NCBI RefSeq assembly: GCF_016907085.1
Contig: NZ_JAFBBJ010000001.1
Coordinates: 248,001-312,000 of the forward strand
Length of the DNA: 64,000 nt
Direction of reading: 5' to 3'
Source: Clavibacter michiganensis
GTDB lineage: Bacteria; Actinomycetota; Actinomycetes; Actinomycetales; Microbacteriaceae
The position numbers and the translations under genes are program-made. The notes under the pieces are model-generated. The model ran no database searches and was not told the DNA's origin. It saw nothing but the letters and a program-made list of their open reading frames with translations. How positions within the stretch are numbered: the first letter of the stretch is position 1; every line of letters begins with the position of its first letter. Below, piece after piece: positions 34,928 through 44,515 of the stretch.

Positions 34928-35944
34928 ATGACGACCTCCACCCCCGCCTCCGCACCCTCTCCCGCGCCCACCGACGGGCCGGGCCGTCGTGCTGCCGTCG
35001 TCTACAACCCCATCAAGGTCGACCTCGAGTCCCTGAAGACGAAGGTCGCCCAGGCGGCGGGCACCGCCGGCTGGCAGGAGACCCTCTGGTTCGAGACCAG
35101 CGAGGACGACCCGGGCAAGGGCGCCGCCGAGGAGGCCCTCTCGCACGACGTCGACATGGTCATCGCGGCCGGCGGCGACGGCACGGTCCGCGCGGTCGCC
35201 GAGGGCATGTCGGGATCCGGCGTCTCGCTCGGCCTCCTGCCCTCCGGCACGGGCAACCTCCTGGCCCGCAACCTCAAGCTCACGCTCAACGACGTCGACC
35301 ACTCCCTCGAGGCCGCATTCTCCGGACGCGACCGCATGGTGGACCTCGCGGCCATCGAGATCCTGCGCGAGGACGAGTCCCGCGACAAGCACGTGTTCGT
35401 CGTCATGGCGGGCGTCGGCATCGACGCCAAGATGCTGGCCAACACCGACTCGGAGCTGAAGAAGAAGGTCGGCTGGCTCGCCTACGTCGACGCGATCTTC
35501 AAGGCGCTCCGCGACCGCGACCAGCTCCGCCTGCGCTACCGCCTCGACGGCCGCAGCACGCACCGCCGCCGCGCGCACACCCTCATCGTCGGCAACTGCG
35601 GATCGCTGCCCGCCAACATCCTGCTGCTGCCGGACGCCGCGGTCGACGACGGGATCCTCGACGTCGTGCTCATGCGCCCCGAGGGCATCTTCGGCTGGCT
35701 CCAGATCTGGCTCAAGGTCGCGTGGGAGAACGGCGTCGTCCGCCGCACCGCCGCGGGCCGTCGCCTCATGGGGCCCGAGAAGGAGGTGCGCGCGCTCGAG
35801 TACCGCACCGCCGAGGAGGTCGTGGTGCGCCTCGAGAAGGAGGAGGACATCGAGCTCGACGGCGATCCCTTCGGCCGGGCCCTGGGCTTCAAGATCCAGG
35901 TGCTGCCCGGCGGGCTGACCGTGCGGGTGCCGCAGGACGCCTGA
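34928..35944 (+). CDS. Diacylglycerol kinase family lipid kinase
   Basis: 338 residues. VIAAGGDGTVRAVAEG is the nucleotide-binding GGDGT motif of DAGK/sphingosine kinase-like proteins, followed by LLPSGTGNLLARN and a C-terminal beta domain with VGNCGSLPANI and ELDGDPFG. It phosphorylates a lipid such as diacylglycerol at the membrane face. The N-terminal 25 residues are Ser/Pro-rich and disordered. The ATG at 34928 is chosen over 34925 on -10 spacing. Confidence 0.9.
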   Translation: MTTSTPASAPSPAPTDGPGRRAAVVYNPIKVDLESLKTKVAQAAGTAGWQETLWFETSEDDPGKGAAEEALSHDVDMVIAAGGDGTVRAVAEGMSGSGVSLGLLPSGTGNLLARNLKLTLNDVDHSLEAAFSGRDRMVDLAAIEILREDESRDKHVFVVMAGVGIDAKMLANTDSELKKKVGWLAYVDAIFKALRDRDQLRLRYRLDGRSTHRRRAHTLIVGNCGSLPANILLLPDAAVDDGILDVVLMRPEGIFGWLQIWLKVAWENGVVRRTAAGRRLMGPEKEVRALEYRTAEEVVVRLEKEEDIELDGDPFGRALGFKIQVLPGGLTVRVPQDA

Positions 35945-35999
35945 CCCGCGTCGCCCGGCCGCGCGCACGCGTGTCGGCGGTGCGTGGGAGGGTCGCGGC

Positions 36000-37178
36000 A
36001 TGATCCGCACCGTCGCCGTGTCCGGCTACCGTTCCCTCCGTGACCTCGTCCTGCCGCTCACCGGGCTCGACGTGGTCACGGGCGCGAACGGCAGCGGCAA
36101 GTCCAACCTCTACCGGGCCATGCGCCTCATCTCCGACATGGCGGAGGGCGGCGCGGTCGGGGCCCTGGCGCGCGAGGGCGGCCTCGACGCGGTCCTGTGG
36201 GCGGGCCCCGAGACCATCGCGCGGTCGGTGCTGCAGGGGGAGCACCCCGTGCAGGGCACCATGCGACGCGGCCCCATCGCGCTCCGCCTCGGCTTCGCGT
36301 CCGACGAGCTCGGATACCTGGTCGACCTCGGCATCCCGCAGCGCGATCCGGACGCGGTGCCGCGGTCGAAGTTCGAACGCGATCCCGAGATCAAGCGCGA
36401 GCTGATCTTCTCCGGCCCCACGGCGCGCCCCAGGTCGCTCCTGCTGGAGCGCAGGTGGAAGGACGTGCGCGTACGCGACCGATCCGACGCGTGGCAGCGC
36501 GTGCCCGCCTTCATCCCGGAGCACCGCAGCGTCCTCAGCGAGGTCGCGGACGCCGTCACGAGCCCCGAGGCGATGATCCTGCGCCAGCGCATGCGCGGCT
36601 GGCGCTTCTACGACCACCTCCGCACCGACCTCGACGCCCCCGCCCGCCGGCCTCGCGTCGGCACCCGCACCCCGGTCCTCGCGAGCGACGGGGCCGACCT
36701 GGCGGCCGCGGTGGAGACCATCCGGGAATGGGGCCGCGGCGACGACCTCGACGCCATCGTCGACCGGGCGTTCCCGGGCTCCCGCATCGTCATCACGTCC
36801 CGGGACGGCGTGTTCTCCCTGGGGCTCGAGCAGCCGGGGGTGCTGCGCGTGCTCGACGCCGCGGAGCTCTCCGACGGCACCCTGCGGCTGCTCATGCTCG
36901 CGACGGCGCTGCTCACGACGGAGACGCCCGAGCTCATGGTGCTCAACGAGCCGGAGACGAGCCTCCACGCGGACCTGCTCCCGGCGCTCGGGGAGCTCAT
37001 CGCCCGCGCGTCCTCCCGCATCCAGATCGTGGTGGTGACGCATGCGGCCGGGCTCGCCTCGGCGATCGCGGATCATGCGGAGGTGGGCGAGCTGGTGCTC
37101 GAGAAGGTGCAGGGCCAGACCGTGCTCCGCGGGCAGGGGCTGCTCAGCACGCCGTCCTGGGACTGGGGGAAGCGCTAG
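36000..37178 (+). CDS. AAA (SMC/RecF-like) ATPase
   Basis: 392 residues, AAA_21 type. Walker A GANGSGKSN (28-36), the signature-like ELSDGTLRLLMLA, Walker B LMVLNEPETSLH and the switch VVVTHAAGL. The ABC-like head with a short insert instead of long coiled coils resembles OLD/RecF relatives. No TOPRIM nuclease domain is fused, and no partner nuclease or toxin gene is adjacent. Some proteins of this type belong to anti-phage pairs, but here it stands alone. GAGGGT lies 6 nt before the ATG. Confidence 0.85.
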   Translation: MIRTVAVSGYRSLRDLVLPLTGLDVVTGANGSGKSNLYRAMRLISDMAEGGAVGALAREGGLDAVLWAGPETIARSVLQGEHPVQGTMRRGPIALRLGFASDELGYLVDLGIPQRDPDAVPRSKFERDPEIKRELIFSGPTARPRSLLLERRWKDVRVRDRSDAWQRVPAFIPEHRSVLSEVADAVTSPEAMILRQRMRGWRFYDHLRTDLDAPARRPRVGTRTPVLASDGADLAAAVETIREWGRGDDLDAIVDRAFPGSRIVITSRDGVFSLGLEQPGVLRVLDAAELSDGTLRLLMLATALLTTETPELMVLNEPETSLHADLLPALGELIARASSRIQIVVVTHAAGLASAIADHAEVGELVLEKVQGQTVLRGQGLLSTPSWDWGKR

Positions 37179-37208
37179 CCGGCTGCGCGTCGGACGCGGC
37201 CCGCACGA

Positions 37209-37258
37209 CGACGCCTCCCGGTCGCGGCCCGGGTGGGCGGCGCGAGCGGGAGGCGTCG
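37209..37258. terminator. Hairpin between convergent genes
   Basis: 12-bp stem CGACGCCTCCCG / CGGGAGGCGTCG with a 26-nt loop, between the ATPase and the desaturase stops; it could serve both. Confidence 0.55.
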
Positions 37259-37278
37259 GGTGGTGCGGCGCGCTGCGA

Positions 37279-38382
37279 TCAGCGTCCGAAGGCCGCCGAT
37301 GCGGGGCAGTCGAACGGGTCGCCGCCGGCCGAGAGGCCCACGCGGTTGAGGTACGCGATGACGATGCCGTAGGAGGCCAGCAGGGTGGTCTCGGTGTACG
37401 GGATGTTGTGCGTCGCGCAGTACTCCTTCGCGATGAGCTGGGCCTTCTTGAGCGCGGGCCGCGGCATGTTCGGGAAGAGGTGGTGCTCGATCTGGTAGTT
37501 GAGGCCGCCCATGTAGATGTCGGTGAGCCAGGTGCTCTTGATGTTGCGGCTGGTGAGGACCTGTCGGCGGAGGAAGTCGACCTTCGAATCCTTCGGCAGC
37601 ACGGGCATGCCCTTGTGGTTCGGGGCGAACGAGGCGCCCATGTAGACGCCGAAGACGGCGAGCTGCACGCCGACGAACGCGAACGCCATGCCGACGGGCA
37701 GGAAGAAGAAGACGACGGCGAGGTAGGCGATGATGCGCGTGGACAGCATCGAGATCTCGAGCCAGCGCTTGTCGACCTTGCCGCGGCCGAAGACCGTGCG
37801 GAAGCCGTGCACGTGCAGGTTCAGGCCCTCGAACATGAGGATCGGGAAGAACGCGTAGCCCTGGTGGCGCGTGAACCAGCCGTAGACGCCCGTGGCGCGG
37901 GCGGCGTCCTCCTGCGTGAAGGAGATGACGTCGCGCTCGATGTCCGGGTCCTTGCCCATGACGTTCGGGTTGGCGTGGTGGCGCGAGTGCTTCGTCATCC
38001 ACCAGGAGTAGCTGATGCCGACGAAGAGGTTGGCGAGCGTGCGGCCCGCGATGTCGTTGGCCTTGCCGGACTCGAACACCTGGCGGTGCGAGGCCTCGTG
38101 GGCGAGGAAGGCGAACTGGGTGAAGATGATGCCGAGGCCGGCGGCGATGAGGAGCTGGAACCAGCTGTCACCCAGCGCGAAGAAGCCGACGCCGAGGCCG
38201 ACGAGCGCCGCGGTGATGCCGGCGAACATGAGCACGTAGAACCCGACGCGGCGCTCCAGCAGCCCGGCTTCGCGGACGGTGTTGAGGAGACCCGAGTACG
38301 CGGTGGTCGGATTGGACCCACCGCCGCGCTTGGGCTTGGTCAGCACGATGCGGGGAGGGGCGGAGGTGTCGGTGTCTGTCAT
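37279..38382 (-). CDS. Membrane fatty acid desaturase
   Basis: 367 residues with four or more helices. The three His boxes that bind the diiron centre are HEASH (95-99), HSRHH (132-136) and QIEHHLFP near 300. The QxxHH third box is that of acyl-lipid desaturases of the linoleoyl/front-end group. It introduces a double bond into membrane lipid acyl chains, using O2 and reduced ferredoxin or similar. No cytochrome b5 domain is fused. Confidence 0.92.
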   Translation of the reverse strand: MTDTDTSAPPRIVLTKPKRGGGSNPTTAYSGLLNTVREAGLLERRVGFYVLMFAGITAALVGLGVGFFALGDSWFQLLIAAGLGIIFTQFAFLAHEASHRQVFESGKANDIAGRTLANLFVGISYSWWMTKHSRHHANPNVMGKDPDIERDVISFTQEDAARATGVYGWFTRHQGYAFFPILMFEGLNLHVHGFRTVFGRGKVDKRWLEISMLSTRIIAYLAVVFFFLPVGMAFAFVGVQLAVFGVYMGASFAPNHKGMPVLPKDSKVDFLRRQVLTSRNIKSTWLTDIYMGGLNYQIEHHLFPNMPRPALKKAQLIAKEYCATHNIPYTETTLLASYGIVIAYLNRVGLSAGGDPFDCPASAAFGR

Positions 38383-38702
38383 GTGCCTGCTCACTCGAAG
38401 GTCGGGGCCTCGCGGCCAGGGGGAGCGGCCCGTCTCACGGGACCGAAGGGGATGCAGCGCCGTGATCCGCATGACGCTCCGGCTGCCGTGGATCAGGGGC
38501 GACCGAGTCCTTACCCTGCCATGTCGCGAGGCGCCGTGGGCTGAGAAACCGTCGGTGCGTCGCGGCTCGTCGGTCGCGCGTAATGTTCGTCGCCGTCGCT
38601 CCCGCGGTTCGGTCCCCAGCCGCTGGAGGAGCTCCACGGACGCATTCCCGCCGCGGCATGCACGCTCGTCCGCCGGGCCGCATCCGCCGACGATCCGCGT
38701 CG
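38383..38702. other. Intergenic region upstream of the desaturase
   Basis: 320 bp without a convincing gene. The 82-codon minus-strand ORF inside it is Arg-rich with no RBS. Presumably holds the desaturase promoter; I see no clear -10, operator or hairpin. Confidence 0.5.
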
Positions 38703-39746
38703 CTACGGCACGATCACCGCGCGCCCCCGGACGGTGCCCGCGGCGAGCGCGGCGTAGGCATCCGGGCCGTCCTCCAGCGCGTACCGCTGCGTCTCGACGG
38801 TCACCTGGCCCGAGCGCGCGAGGTCGAGCACCTCGATCAGCTCAGAGCGGCTGCCCCAGTAGGGGATCCGCACGGCGGCGTCGAAGGCGACGGTCCCGAA
38901 CCCGACCTCCACCGTGCCGCCGCCGATGCCGACGATCGTCACGTCGCCGGCCGGCTCGACCACCTGGAGGGCCGTCGCCATGGTGGGCGTCGCGCCGACG
39001 AAGTCGAAGACGGCCTGCACCCCGCGGCCCCCGGTGATCGCCCGGATGCCGTCGGCGGCGTCCCGGTCGCTGATCACCGTGTGGTGCGCGCCGACGTGGC
39101 GGGCGAGCTCGAGCTTCTCGTCGTTCACGTCGAGGGCGATGACGGTGGCGCCGCTGAGGGCGCGGAGGATCTGGATCCCGACGTGCCCCAGCCCGCCCGT
39201 GCCGATGACGACGGCGTAGGTGCCCGCGCCGAGCTTCGGCAGCGAGGTCTTGATCGCGTGGTAAGGCGTGAGGCCGGCGTCGGTGAGCGAGACGTTGGCC
39301 ACGGGGTCGAGGTCGCCGAGCGGCACGAGGTGGCGCGGGTCGTCGACGATCATGTACTCGGCCATGGCGCCGGGCGCGCCGAGCCCGGGAGGCTGGATCC
39401 CCTCGGCGGCGGCGTTCTCGCAGTAGTTCTCGCGGCCCTCGGCGCACGCGTGGCAGCGGCCGCAGCCCCAGGGGCCGTAGACCGCGACCGCGTCGCCGAC
39501 GGCGAGGTGCTCGACGCCCGCGCCCAGCTCCTCGACGACGCCCGCGCCCTCGTGGCCGAGCGTCAGGGGGAGCGGGTAGCCGGCGGCGCGGTACTCCTCC
39601 TCCGAGAGGCCCATCACGTACTCGTCCGAGTGGCACACGCCGGCGGCGGTGACGCGGAGGAGGACCTGACCGGGCCCGGGGACGGGCTTGTCGATCTCGA
39701 CGACCTCGGGGTGGGATCCGATGCGGGTGTACTGGAGCGCCTTCAT
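38703..39746 (-). CDS. Zinc-dependent NAD(P) alcohol dehydrogenase
   Basis: 347 residues, medium-chain dehydrogenase. Catalytic zinc ligands Cys38 and His65-Glu66 (GVCHSDE, GHEGAG), structural zinc Cys95, Cys98, Cys101 and Cys109, and the Rossmann motif GTGGLGHVG (182-190). Asp in VIALDVNDEK suggests NAD+ preference. It interconverts alcohols and aldehydes. A TACGGT hexamer lies 6 nt before the ATG. Monocistronic. Confidence 0.93.
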   Translation of the reverse strand: MKALQYTRIGSHPEVVEIDKPVPGPGQVLLRVTAAGVCHSDEYVMGLSEEEYRAAGYPLPLTLGHEGAGVVEELGAGVEHLAVGDAVAVYGPWGCGRCHACAEGRENYCENAAAEGIQPPGLGAPGAMAEYMIVDDPRHLVPLGDLDPVANVSLTDAGLTPYHAIKTSLPKLGAGTYAVVIGTGGLGHVGIQILRALSGATVIALDVNDEKLELARHVGAHHTVISDRDAADGIRAITGGRGVQAVFDFVGATPTMATALQVVEPAGDVTIVGIGGGTVEVGFGTVAFDAAVRIPYWGSRSELIEVLDLARSGQVTVETQRYALEDGPDAYAALAAGTVRGRAVIVP

Positions 39747-39752
39747 GGGCCC

Positions 39753-39758
39753 ACCGTA
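39753..39758 (-). promoter_or_regulatory. -10 element of a leaderless alcohol dehydrogenase gene
   Basis: TACGGT on the minus strand, 6 nt before the ATG at 39746. Confidence 0.5.
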
Positions 39759-39795
39759 TTCCCCGCGCGGGGGAACCCGCCGTGTGCGGGCGTCG

Positions 39796-40539
39796 TCAGG
39801 GCAGGCGGCTGCCGTGCGGCGGGTCGACGGGCGGGGCGACGGTGCGCTCGGACTCGGGGCGGGCGAGCTCCGCGTCGGCGGCGTCGCGGAGGAGGGCCAT
39901 GCGGCCGGCCGCGAGGGACTGGGTCCAGAGCGTCGACGCCGACATCAGCAGGTAGATCGGCGCGAACCAGAGCAGGGTGCCCGGGTCTCCGGCGAGGGCG
40001 TAGGCGGGGAGCCCGACGAGCGCCAGGACGCTGAGGACGAGCGCCCCGGGCACGGGCGCGGCCGCGGCCGCGATGGCCCGGCGGGACTCCGTGGCCGCGC
40101 GTCCGGCGGTCCCGGGGGCGAGGGAGATCCGGCCGCGCGGGTCCACGGCGGCGTCGAGCAGGGCCGCGTCCCGCCAGGCCGGGTGCGTCCCGAAGACCGT
40201 CGGGTGGCGGCGGATCGCGCGCGAGAGCCAGATCGACACCGGGATCACGCCGACGGCGGCGCCCACCACGGCACCCAGCACGACGGCTCCCGGGAGCGCG
40301 GTCTCGGCGCCGTCCGCGCGCGCGAGGACCGGCGCGATCAGCAGCGCCATGGCCACGCCCGCGACCAGCGCGACGCCGAGCGCCACGAGACGGCGACGCG
40401 GGGTGACGACCTCGGCGATCCAGGCGGCGATGGCGTGGGAGCCGATGCGAGCGAGCGCGCGCCTGCCGTGCCCCGGGTCGGCCGACCTGTCGGCCTCGGC
40501 GGCAGCGGCGTCGTCTGCGGTCGTGTCGTCAGCGGCCAT
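39796..40539 (-). CDS. Membrane protein of unknown function
   Basis: 247 residues with four helices in two pairs (about 50-70, 82-105, 155-177, 180-203) and hydrophilic ends. Between the pairs lies a soluble stretch of 45 residues with HPTVFGTHPAWRDAALLDAAVDPRG. No known motif is visible. Divergent from a DinB-like gene, with an 11-bp perfect inverted repeat (40613-40640) between the two. Confidence 0.7.
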   Translation of the reverse strand: MAADDTTADDAAAAEADRSADPGHGRRALARIGSHAIAAWIAEVVTPRRRLVALGVALVAGVAMALLIAPVLARADGAETALPGAVVLGAVVGAAVGVIPVSIWLSRAIRRHPTVFGTHPAWRDAALLDAAVDPRGRISLAPGTAGRAATESRRAIAAAAAPVPGALVLSVLALVGLPAYALAGDPGTLLWFAPIYLLMSASTLWTQSLAAGRMALLRDAADAELARPESERTVAPPVDPPHGSRLP

Positions 40540-40696
40540 GCGGTGCTCCCGGTCCGGGGCCGGTCGACTCGCCCCCGTCCATCCTCCTGGGCGGACGAGC
40601 CCGGGCGGACCGTCGCGCGCCCCCTGTCCGGGGCGCGCGATCGACGCGGGGCCTCCGGGCTGAACGCGCGTCGGGGGCGCCTGGGAAGCTCGCGGC

Positions 40697-41338
40697 ATGA
40701 CCGCAGCGCAGCCCTCATCCGCATCCGCCCCCGCGCCCGGCGACGCCGCCGTCCGCGACGACCTGATCCGCCATCTCCGTCTCGCGCGCGAGGCCCTCGT
40801 CTGGAAGCTCGAGGGCCTCGGCGAGCACGACGTGCGCCGGCCGCTCGTGCCGACGGGATCCAACCTGCTCGGCCTCGTGAAGCACGCGGCGGGCGTCGAG
40901 GCGGGCTACCTCGGCTTCGTCTTCGGGCGGCCGTTCCCCGAGGAGCTGCCGTGGATGGAGGAGGACGCGCCGCCGAACGCCGACATGCGCGCGACCGCGG
41001 ACGAGTCGCGGGCCGACATCGTGGGGCTCTCCCAGCGCGTCGGCGCGCACTCCGAGGCGACGCTGCGGGCGCTGCCGCTCGACGCCGTCGGCCGCGTGCC
41101 GTGGTGGCCGGGAGAGGTCGGGCGGGTGACCGTGCAGCGGATCGCCGTGCACCTGGTCGCGGAGCTCAACCGGCACGCGGGGCACGCCGACATCCTGCGG
41201 GAGCTGGTCGACGGCGCCGTGGGGCTGCGGGCCGCCAGCGGCAATCTGCCGGACGGCGACGCCGCGTTCTGGCGCGCCGAGCACGCGGAGACCGCGCGCG
41301 TCGCGCGCGAGGCGGCGGGGCTGCCGCCGGTCGGCTGA
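40697..41338 (+). CDS. DinB-like (DUF664) protein
   Basis: 213 residues, four-helix-bundle DinB superfamily: LRLAREALVWKLEGLGEHDVRRPL at the start, NLLGLVKHAAGVEAGYL, and AVHLVAELNRHAGHADILREL. The three His (in KHAAG and NRHAGHAD) form a metal site as in mycothiol- and bacillithiol-dependent enzymes of this superfamily. A mycothiol-dependent transferase role is plausible in an actinobacterium. Substrate unknown. Start preceded by GAAGCT at 6 nt. Confidence 0.85.
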   Translation: MTAAQPSSASAPAPGDAAVRDDLIRHLRLAREALVWKLEGLGEHDVRRPLVPTGSNLLGLVKHAAGVEAGYLGFVFGRPFPEELPWMEEDAPPNADMRATADESRADIVGLSQRVGAHSEATLRALPLDAVGRVPWWPGEVGRVTVQRIAVHLVAELNRHAGHADILRELVDGAVGLRAASGNLPDGDAAFWRAEHAETARVAREAAGLPPVG

Positions 41339-41369
41339 CCGGGCAGCCCCGCCGGGCGTCGGACCCGGG

Positions 41370-44300
41370 CTAGCGGCGCGCGATCCGCAGCGTCGCGATC
41401 TCGAACGGCAGCAGCGTCAGCTCGATCGCCTCGCCCGCCGCGTGCTCGCCGGCGCTGTCGAGGGGCCGCTCGAGCAGGTCCGTGCGGCGGGCGGAGCCCA
41501 GGCCGAGCGACGGATCCACCCGCACCACGGTCGACTCCCGGCCGCCGCGCGCCTCGTAGAGCCGCACGACGAGGTCGCCGGAGCGGTCCTCCGCGAGCTT
41601 GACGGCCTCGATCACGACGGCCGCGTTCGACGACGTGACGAGCGGCGCGACGCCGTGGTCTCCCGCGACCTCGCGCACCGGCAGGTTGAGCCGGTAGCCC
41701 GCGTGGGCGGCGTCGAGCACGTCCGGCGCCACGCGCACCGCGGAGCGCAGCACGTGCCGGCCCTGGTCGGCGTGCGGGTCGGGGAACACGGGCGCCCGCA
41801 GGAGCGACTGGCGCACGAGGGTCGCGCTGCCGCCGTCGGGGCGGGGGATCCGCGTCACGTCGTGCCCGTACGTCGCGTCGTTCGCGACCGCCACCCCGAA
41901 GCCGGGCTCGCCCACGTGCACCCAGCGATGCGCGACCGTCTCGAAGCGCGCGGTCTCCCACGACGTGTTCGCGTGCGTGACGCGCTGCACGTGGCCGAAC
42001 TGGACCTCGGACGCGGCCCGGTCGGCGTGGACGTCGAGCGGGAACGCGAGCTTGAGGAGCTTCTGCCGTTCGTGCCAGTCGACGTCGGTGACCACCTGGA
42101 GCTCCGGCTCGCCGGCCGGCAGGGTCCACGTCTGCGTGACGCGCGAGGCGCCGAACGCGCGCTCGACCACGAGGGCATCGCCGTCGATCCGCACCGCCTC
42201 GACGTCACCGAGGTCGGTTCGCGTGCGGCGGTAGGCGTCGTCGATGTCCCACGCGTCCCACTGGTTCGGGGTGTCGCGGAAGAGCTGCAGGAGGCCGAGG
42301 CGCTGGCCGGGGGCGACGAGGTCGCGGCCGGATGCGGCGTCGACGAGCGAGGAGACCGTGCCGTCGGCGTCGAACCTGGCGCGGACGAGGCCGTTGTCGA
42401 GGATCCATCCGTCGCCGTCCGCGACGGGTGCAGGGGAGGCGGGGGCCGGATCCACGACAGCGGCCGACAGCGCGCCCACGCCCGCCGCCTCCACGGGCGC
42501 CGCGTTGAACGCGATGCGCCGGTCGCCGGATCCCGCCAGCGCCGCCTGCGCCTCGGCCACGAGCTCGCGGAGCCGGCCCTGCACGCGCGCGTGCTCGCGC
42601 TCGGCCTCCTGGTGCACCCAGGCGATGGACGTGCCCGGCAGGATGTCGTGGAACTGCAGCAGCAGCACCGTGCGCCAGAGCGCGTCGAGCTCGTCGTGCG
42701 GGTAGGCGACGAGGTCGCGCACCGCGGCCGCCGCGAGCCACAGCTCCGCCTCCCGCAGCAGGTGCTCGCTGCGCCGGTTGCCCTGCTTCGTGCGCGCCTG
42801 CGACGTGTACGTGCCGCGGTGGAACTCGAGGTACATCTCGCCCGACCACACGTGCGGGTCCCGGATCTCGGCCCTCGCGGCGTCGAAGAAGGACAGCGGC
42901 GTGCCGAGCTCCACGCGCGGCGACCCCTCGAGGTCGCGCGTGCGGCGCGCCGCCGCGACCATCTCGCGGGTCGGCCCGCCGCCGCCGTCGCCCCAGCCGA
43001 ACGGGACGATCGACGCGTTGCTCACGGCCTTCTCCGCGTGCTGCCGCTCGGCGCGCGCGAGGTCCTCCCCGGAGAGGTCGGAGTTGTAGGAGTCCACCGG
43101 CGGGAAGTGCGTGAAGACGCGGCTGCCGTCGATGCCCTCCCAGAGGAAGGTGTGGTGCGGCATCGTGTTCGTCTCGTTCCACGACTGCTTCTGCGTGAAG
43201 AAGTACTCGGCACCGGCGCCGCGCACGATCTGCGGCAGCGCGCCCGTGTAGCCGAAGGAGTCGGGCAGCCACACCTCGCGGGAGTCGATCCCGAACTCCT
43301 CGAGGAAGAACCGCTTGCCCTGCACGAGCTGGCGGACGAGCGCCTCGCCGCCCGGCATGTTCGTGTCCGACTCGACCCACATGCCGCCGACGGGCACGAA
43401 GCGGCCCTCGGCCACGCGCTGCCGCAGCCGCTCGAAGAGCTCGGGGTGGTCCTCCTTCAGCCACGCGTACTGCTGGGCGCTGGAGGCCGCGAACACGAAG
43501 TCGGGATCCTCGTCCATGAGCGCGAGCACGTTGGAGAAGGTGCGCGCCACCTTGCGGCGCGTCTCGCGCACGGGCCAGAGCCATGCGGAGTCGATGTGGG
43601 CGTGGCCGACCGCGGTGACCCGGTGCGCGCTGGCGTGGGCGGGCGCCGCGAGCACCTGCTCCAGCTCCCGCCGGCCGGCGGCGGCGGTTCCCGCGACGTC
43701 GTCGGGATCCACCGCGTCGCACACGCGCTCGAGCGCCGCGAGGATCTCCGCGCGGCGCGGCGACGCCGGATCCAGCTGGCCCATGAGCCCCCGCAGCGTC
43801 CAGACGTCGCGGTCGAGCTCCCAGACGGCCTCGTCGCGCCACGCGAGGTCCATCGTCCGCAGCCGGTAGATGGGCTCGTCGCCCGCGGTGGCGGGGTCGC
43901 CGAGCGGCGTCTCGCCGTGGAAGGAGTCGCCGCCGATGTCGGGGTTCGATGCCGCCTCGATCCAGAGGTCGATGCGCGTCCCCGGCGCGGTGCCGGCACC
44001 GACGCCCACGAGCGGCACGTAGCCGTTGTACGGCTCGATGGCCTTCACGACGCTGCCGTCCGGCCGGTAGACGAGGCCCTCGGCCTGGAAGCCCGGCTGC
44101 CGGTCGCTGAAGCCGAGGTCGACGAGCACCTCGAGCGCGGTGCCGTCCGCGGCCCCGTCGTCCGGCACGGTGCCGGTGATGTGGAACCACGTCGTGCCCC
44201 ACGCCCTGCTCCACGGCGTGCCGACGGCGAACGGCCGGTAGTCCTGCCGCACCGCCTCGGCGAACGGCACGGGCTCGCCCGGCGCGTCCCACGCCTCGAT

Positions 44301-44396
44301 CGCGAGCGGGATCCGGCGGCGGTGGACGTTCGGCACGAGGCGGTCGCGGACGAACCGCTCGACGCGGGCCTCGGCGAGCGCGGTGGTGGGGGGCAT
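41370..44396 (-). CDS. GH38 alpha-mannosidase
   Basis: 1008 residues. Zinc site HAHIDSAWLWP (about 265), catalytic nucleophile Asp in WLPDSFGYTGALPQI (about 378), and the C-terminal beta-sandwich domains of glycoside hydrolase 38. It releases mannose from alpha-mannosides or N-glycan fragments. There is no signal peptide, so it acts inside on imported oligosaccharides. It ends an operon after a binding protein and two permeases, which supports import followed by cleavage. Confidence 0.93.
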   Translation of the reverse strand: MPPTTALAEARVERFVRDRLVPNVHRRRIPLAIEAWDAPGEPVPFAEAVRQDYRPFAVGTPWSRAWGTTWFHITGTVPDDGAADGTALEVLVDLGFSDRQPGFQAEGLVYRPDGSVVKAIEPYNGYVPLVGVGAGTAPGTRIDLWIEAASNPDIGGDSFHGETPLGDPATAGDEPIYRLRTMDLAWRDEAVWELDRDVWTLRGLMGQLDPASPRRAEILAALERVCDAVDPDDVAGTAAAGRRELEQVLAAPAHASAHRVTAVGHAHIDSAWLWPVRETRRKVARTFSNVLALMDEDPDFVFAASSAQQYAWLKEDHPELFERLRQRVAEGRFVPVGGMWVESDTNMPGGEALVRQLVQGKRFFLEEFGIDSREVWLPDSFGYTGALPQIVRGAGAEYFFTQKQSWNETNTMPHHTFLWEGIDGSRVFTHFPPVDSYNSDLSGEDLARAERQHAEKAVSNASIVPFGWGDGGGGPTREMVAAARRTRDLEGSPRVELGTPLSFFDAARAEIRDPHVWSGEMYLEFHRGTYTSQARTKQGNRRSEHLLREAELWLAAAAVRDLVAYPHDELDALWRTVLLLQFHDILPGTSIAWVHQEAEREHARVQGRLRELVAEAQAALAGSGDRRIAFNAAPVEAAGVGALSAAVVDPAPASPAPVADGDGWILDNGLVRARFDADGTVSSLVDAASGRDLVAPGQRLGLLQLFRDTPNQWDAWDIDDAYRRTRTDLGDVEAVRIDGDALVVERAFGASRVTQTWTLPAGEPELQVVTDVDWHERQKLLKLAFPLDVHADRAASEVQFGHVQRVTHANTSWETARFETVAHRWVHVGEPGFGVAVANDATYGHDVTRIPRPDGGSATLVRQSLLRAPVFPDPHADQGRHVLRSAVRVAPDVLDAAHAGYRLNLPVREVAGDHGVAPLVTSSNAAVVIEAVKLAEDRSGDLVVRLYEARGGRESTVVRVDPSLGLGSARRTDLLERPLDSAGEHAAGEAIELTLLPFEIATLRIARR

Positions 44397-44515
44397 GGTC
44401 GTCTCCAGTCGATGGCGCGGCGGACCGCGGGCGGGTGTCTCCAGCGTGCGCCGCGCGGGCGTCGGCGTCCGGCGGCGGGTGGTGCGGTGGTGGTGCGGAT
44501 GGATGCGCGGGCCGG

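Noticed and set aside
36000..37178. The AAA ATPase as half of a defence system
   Set aside because: No nuclease, toxin or reverse transcriptase gene adjoins it, so a defence role was not claimed.
38435..38683. 82-codon ORF upstream of the desaturase
   Set aside because: Arg-rich, no RBS, no motif; treated as intergenic.
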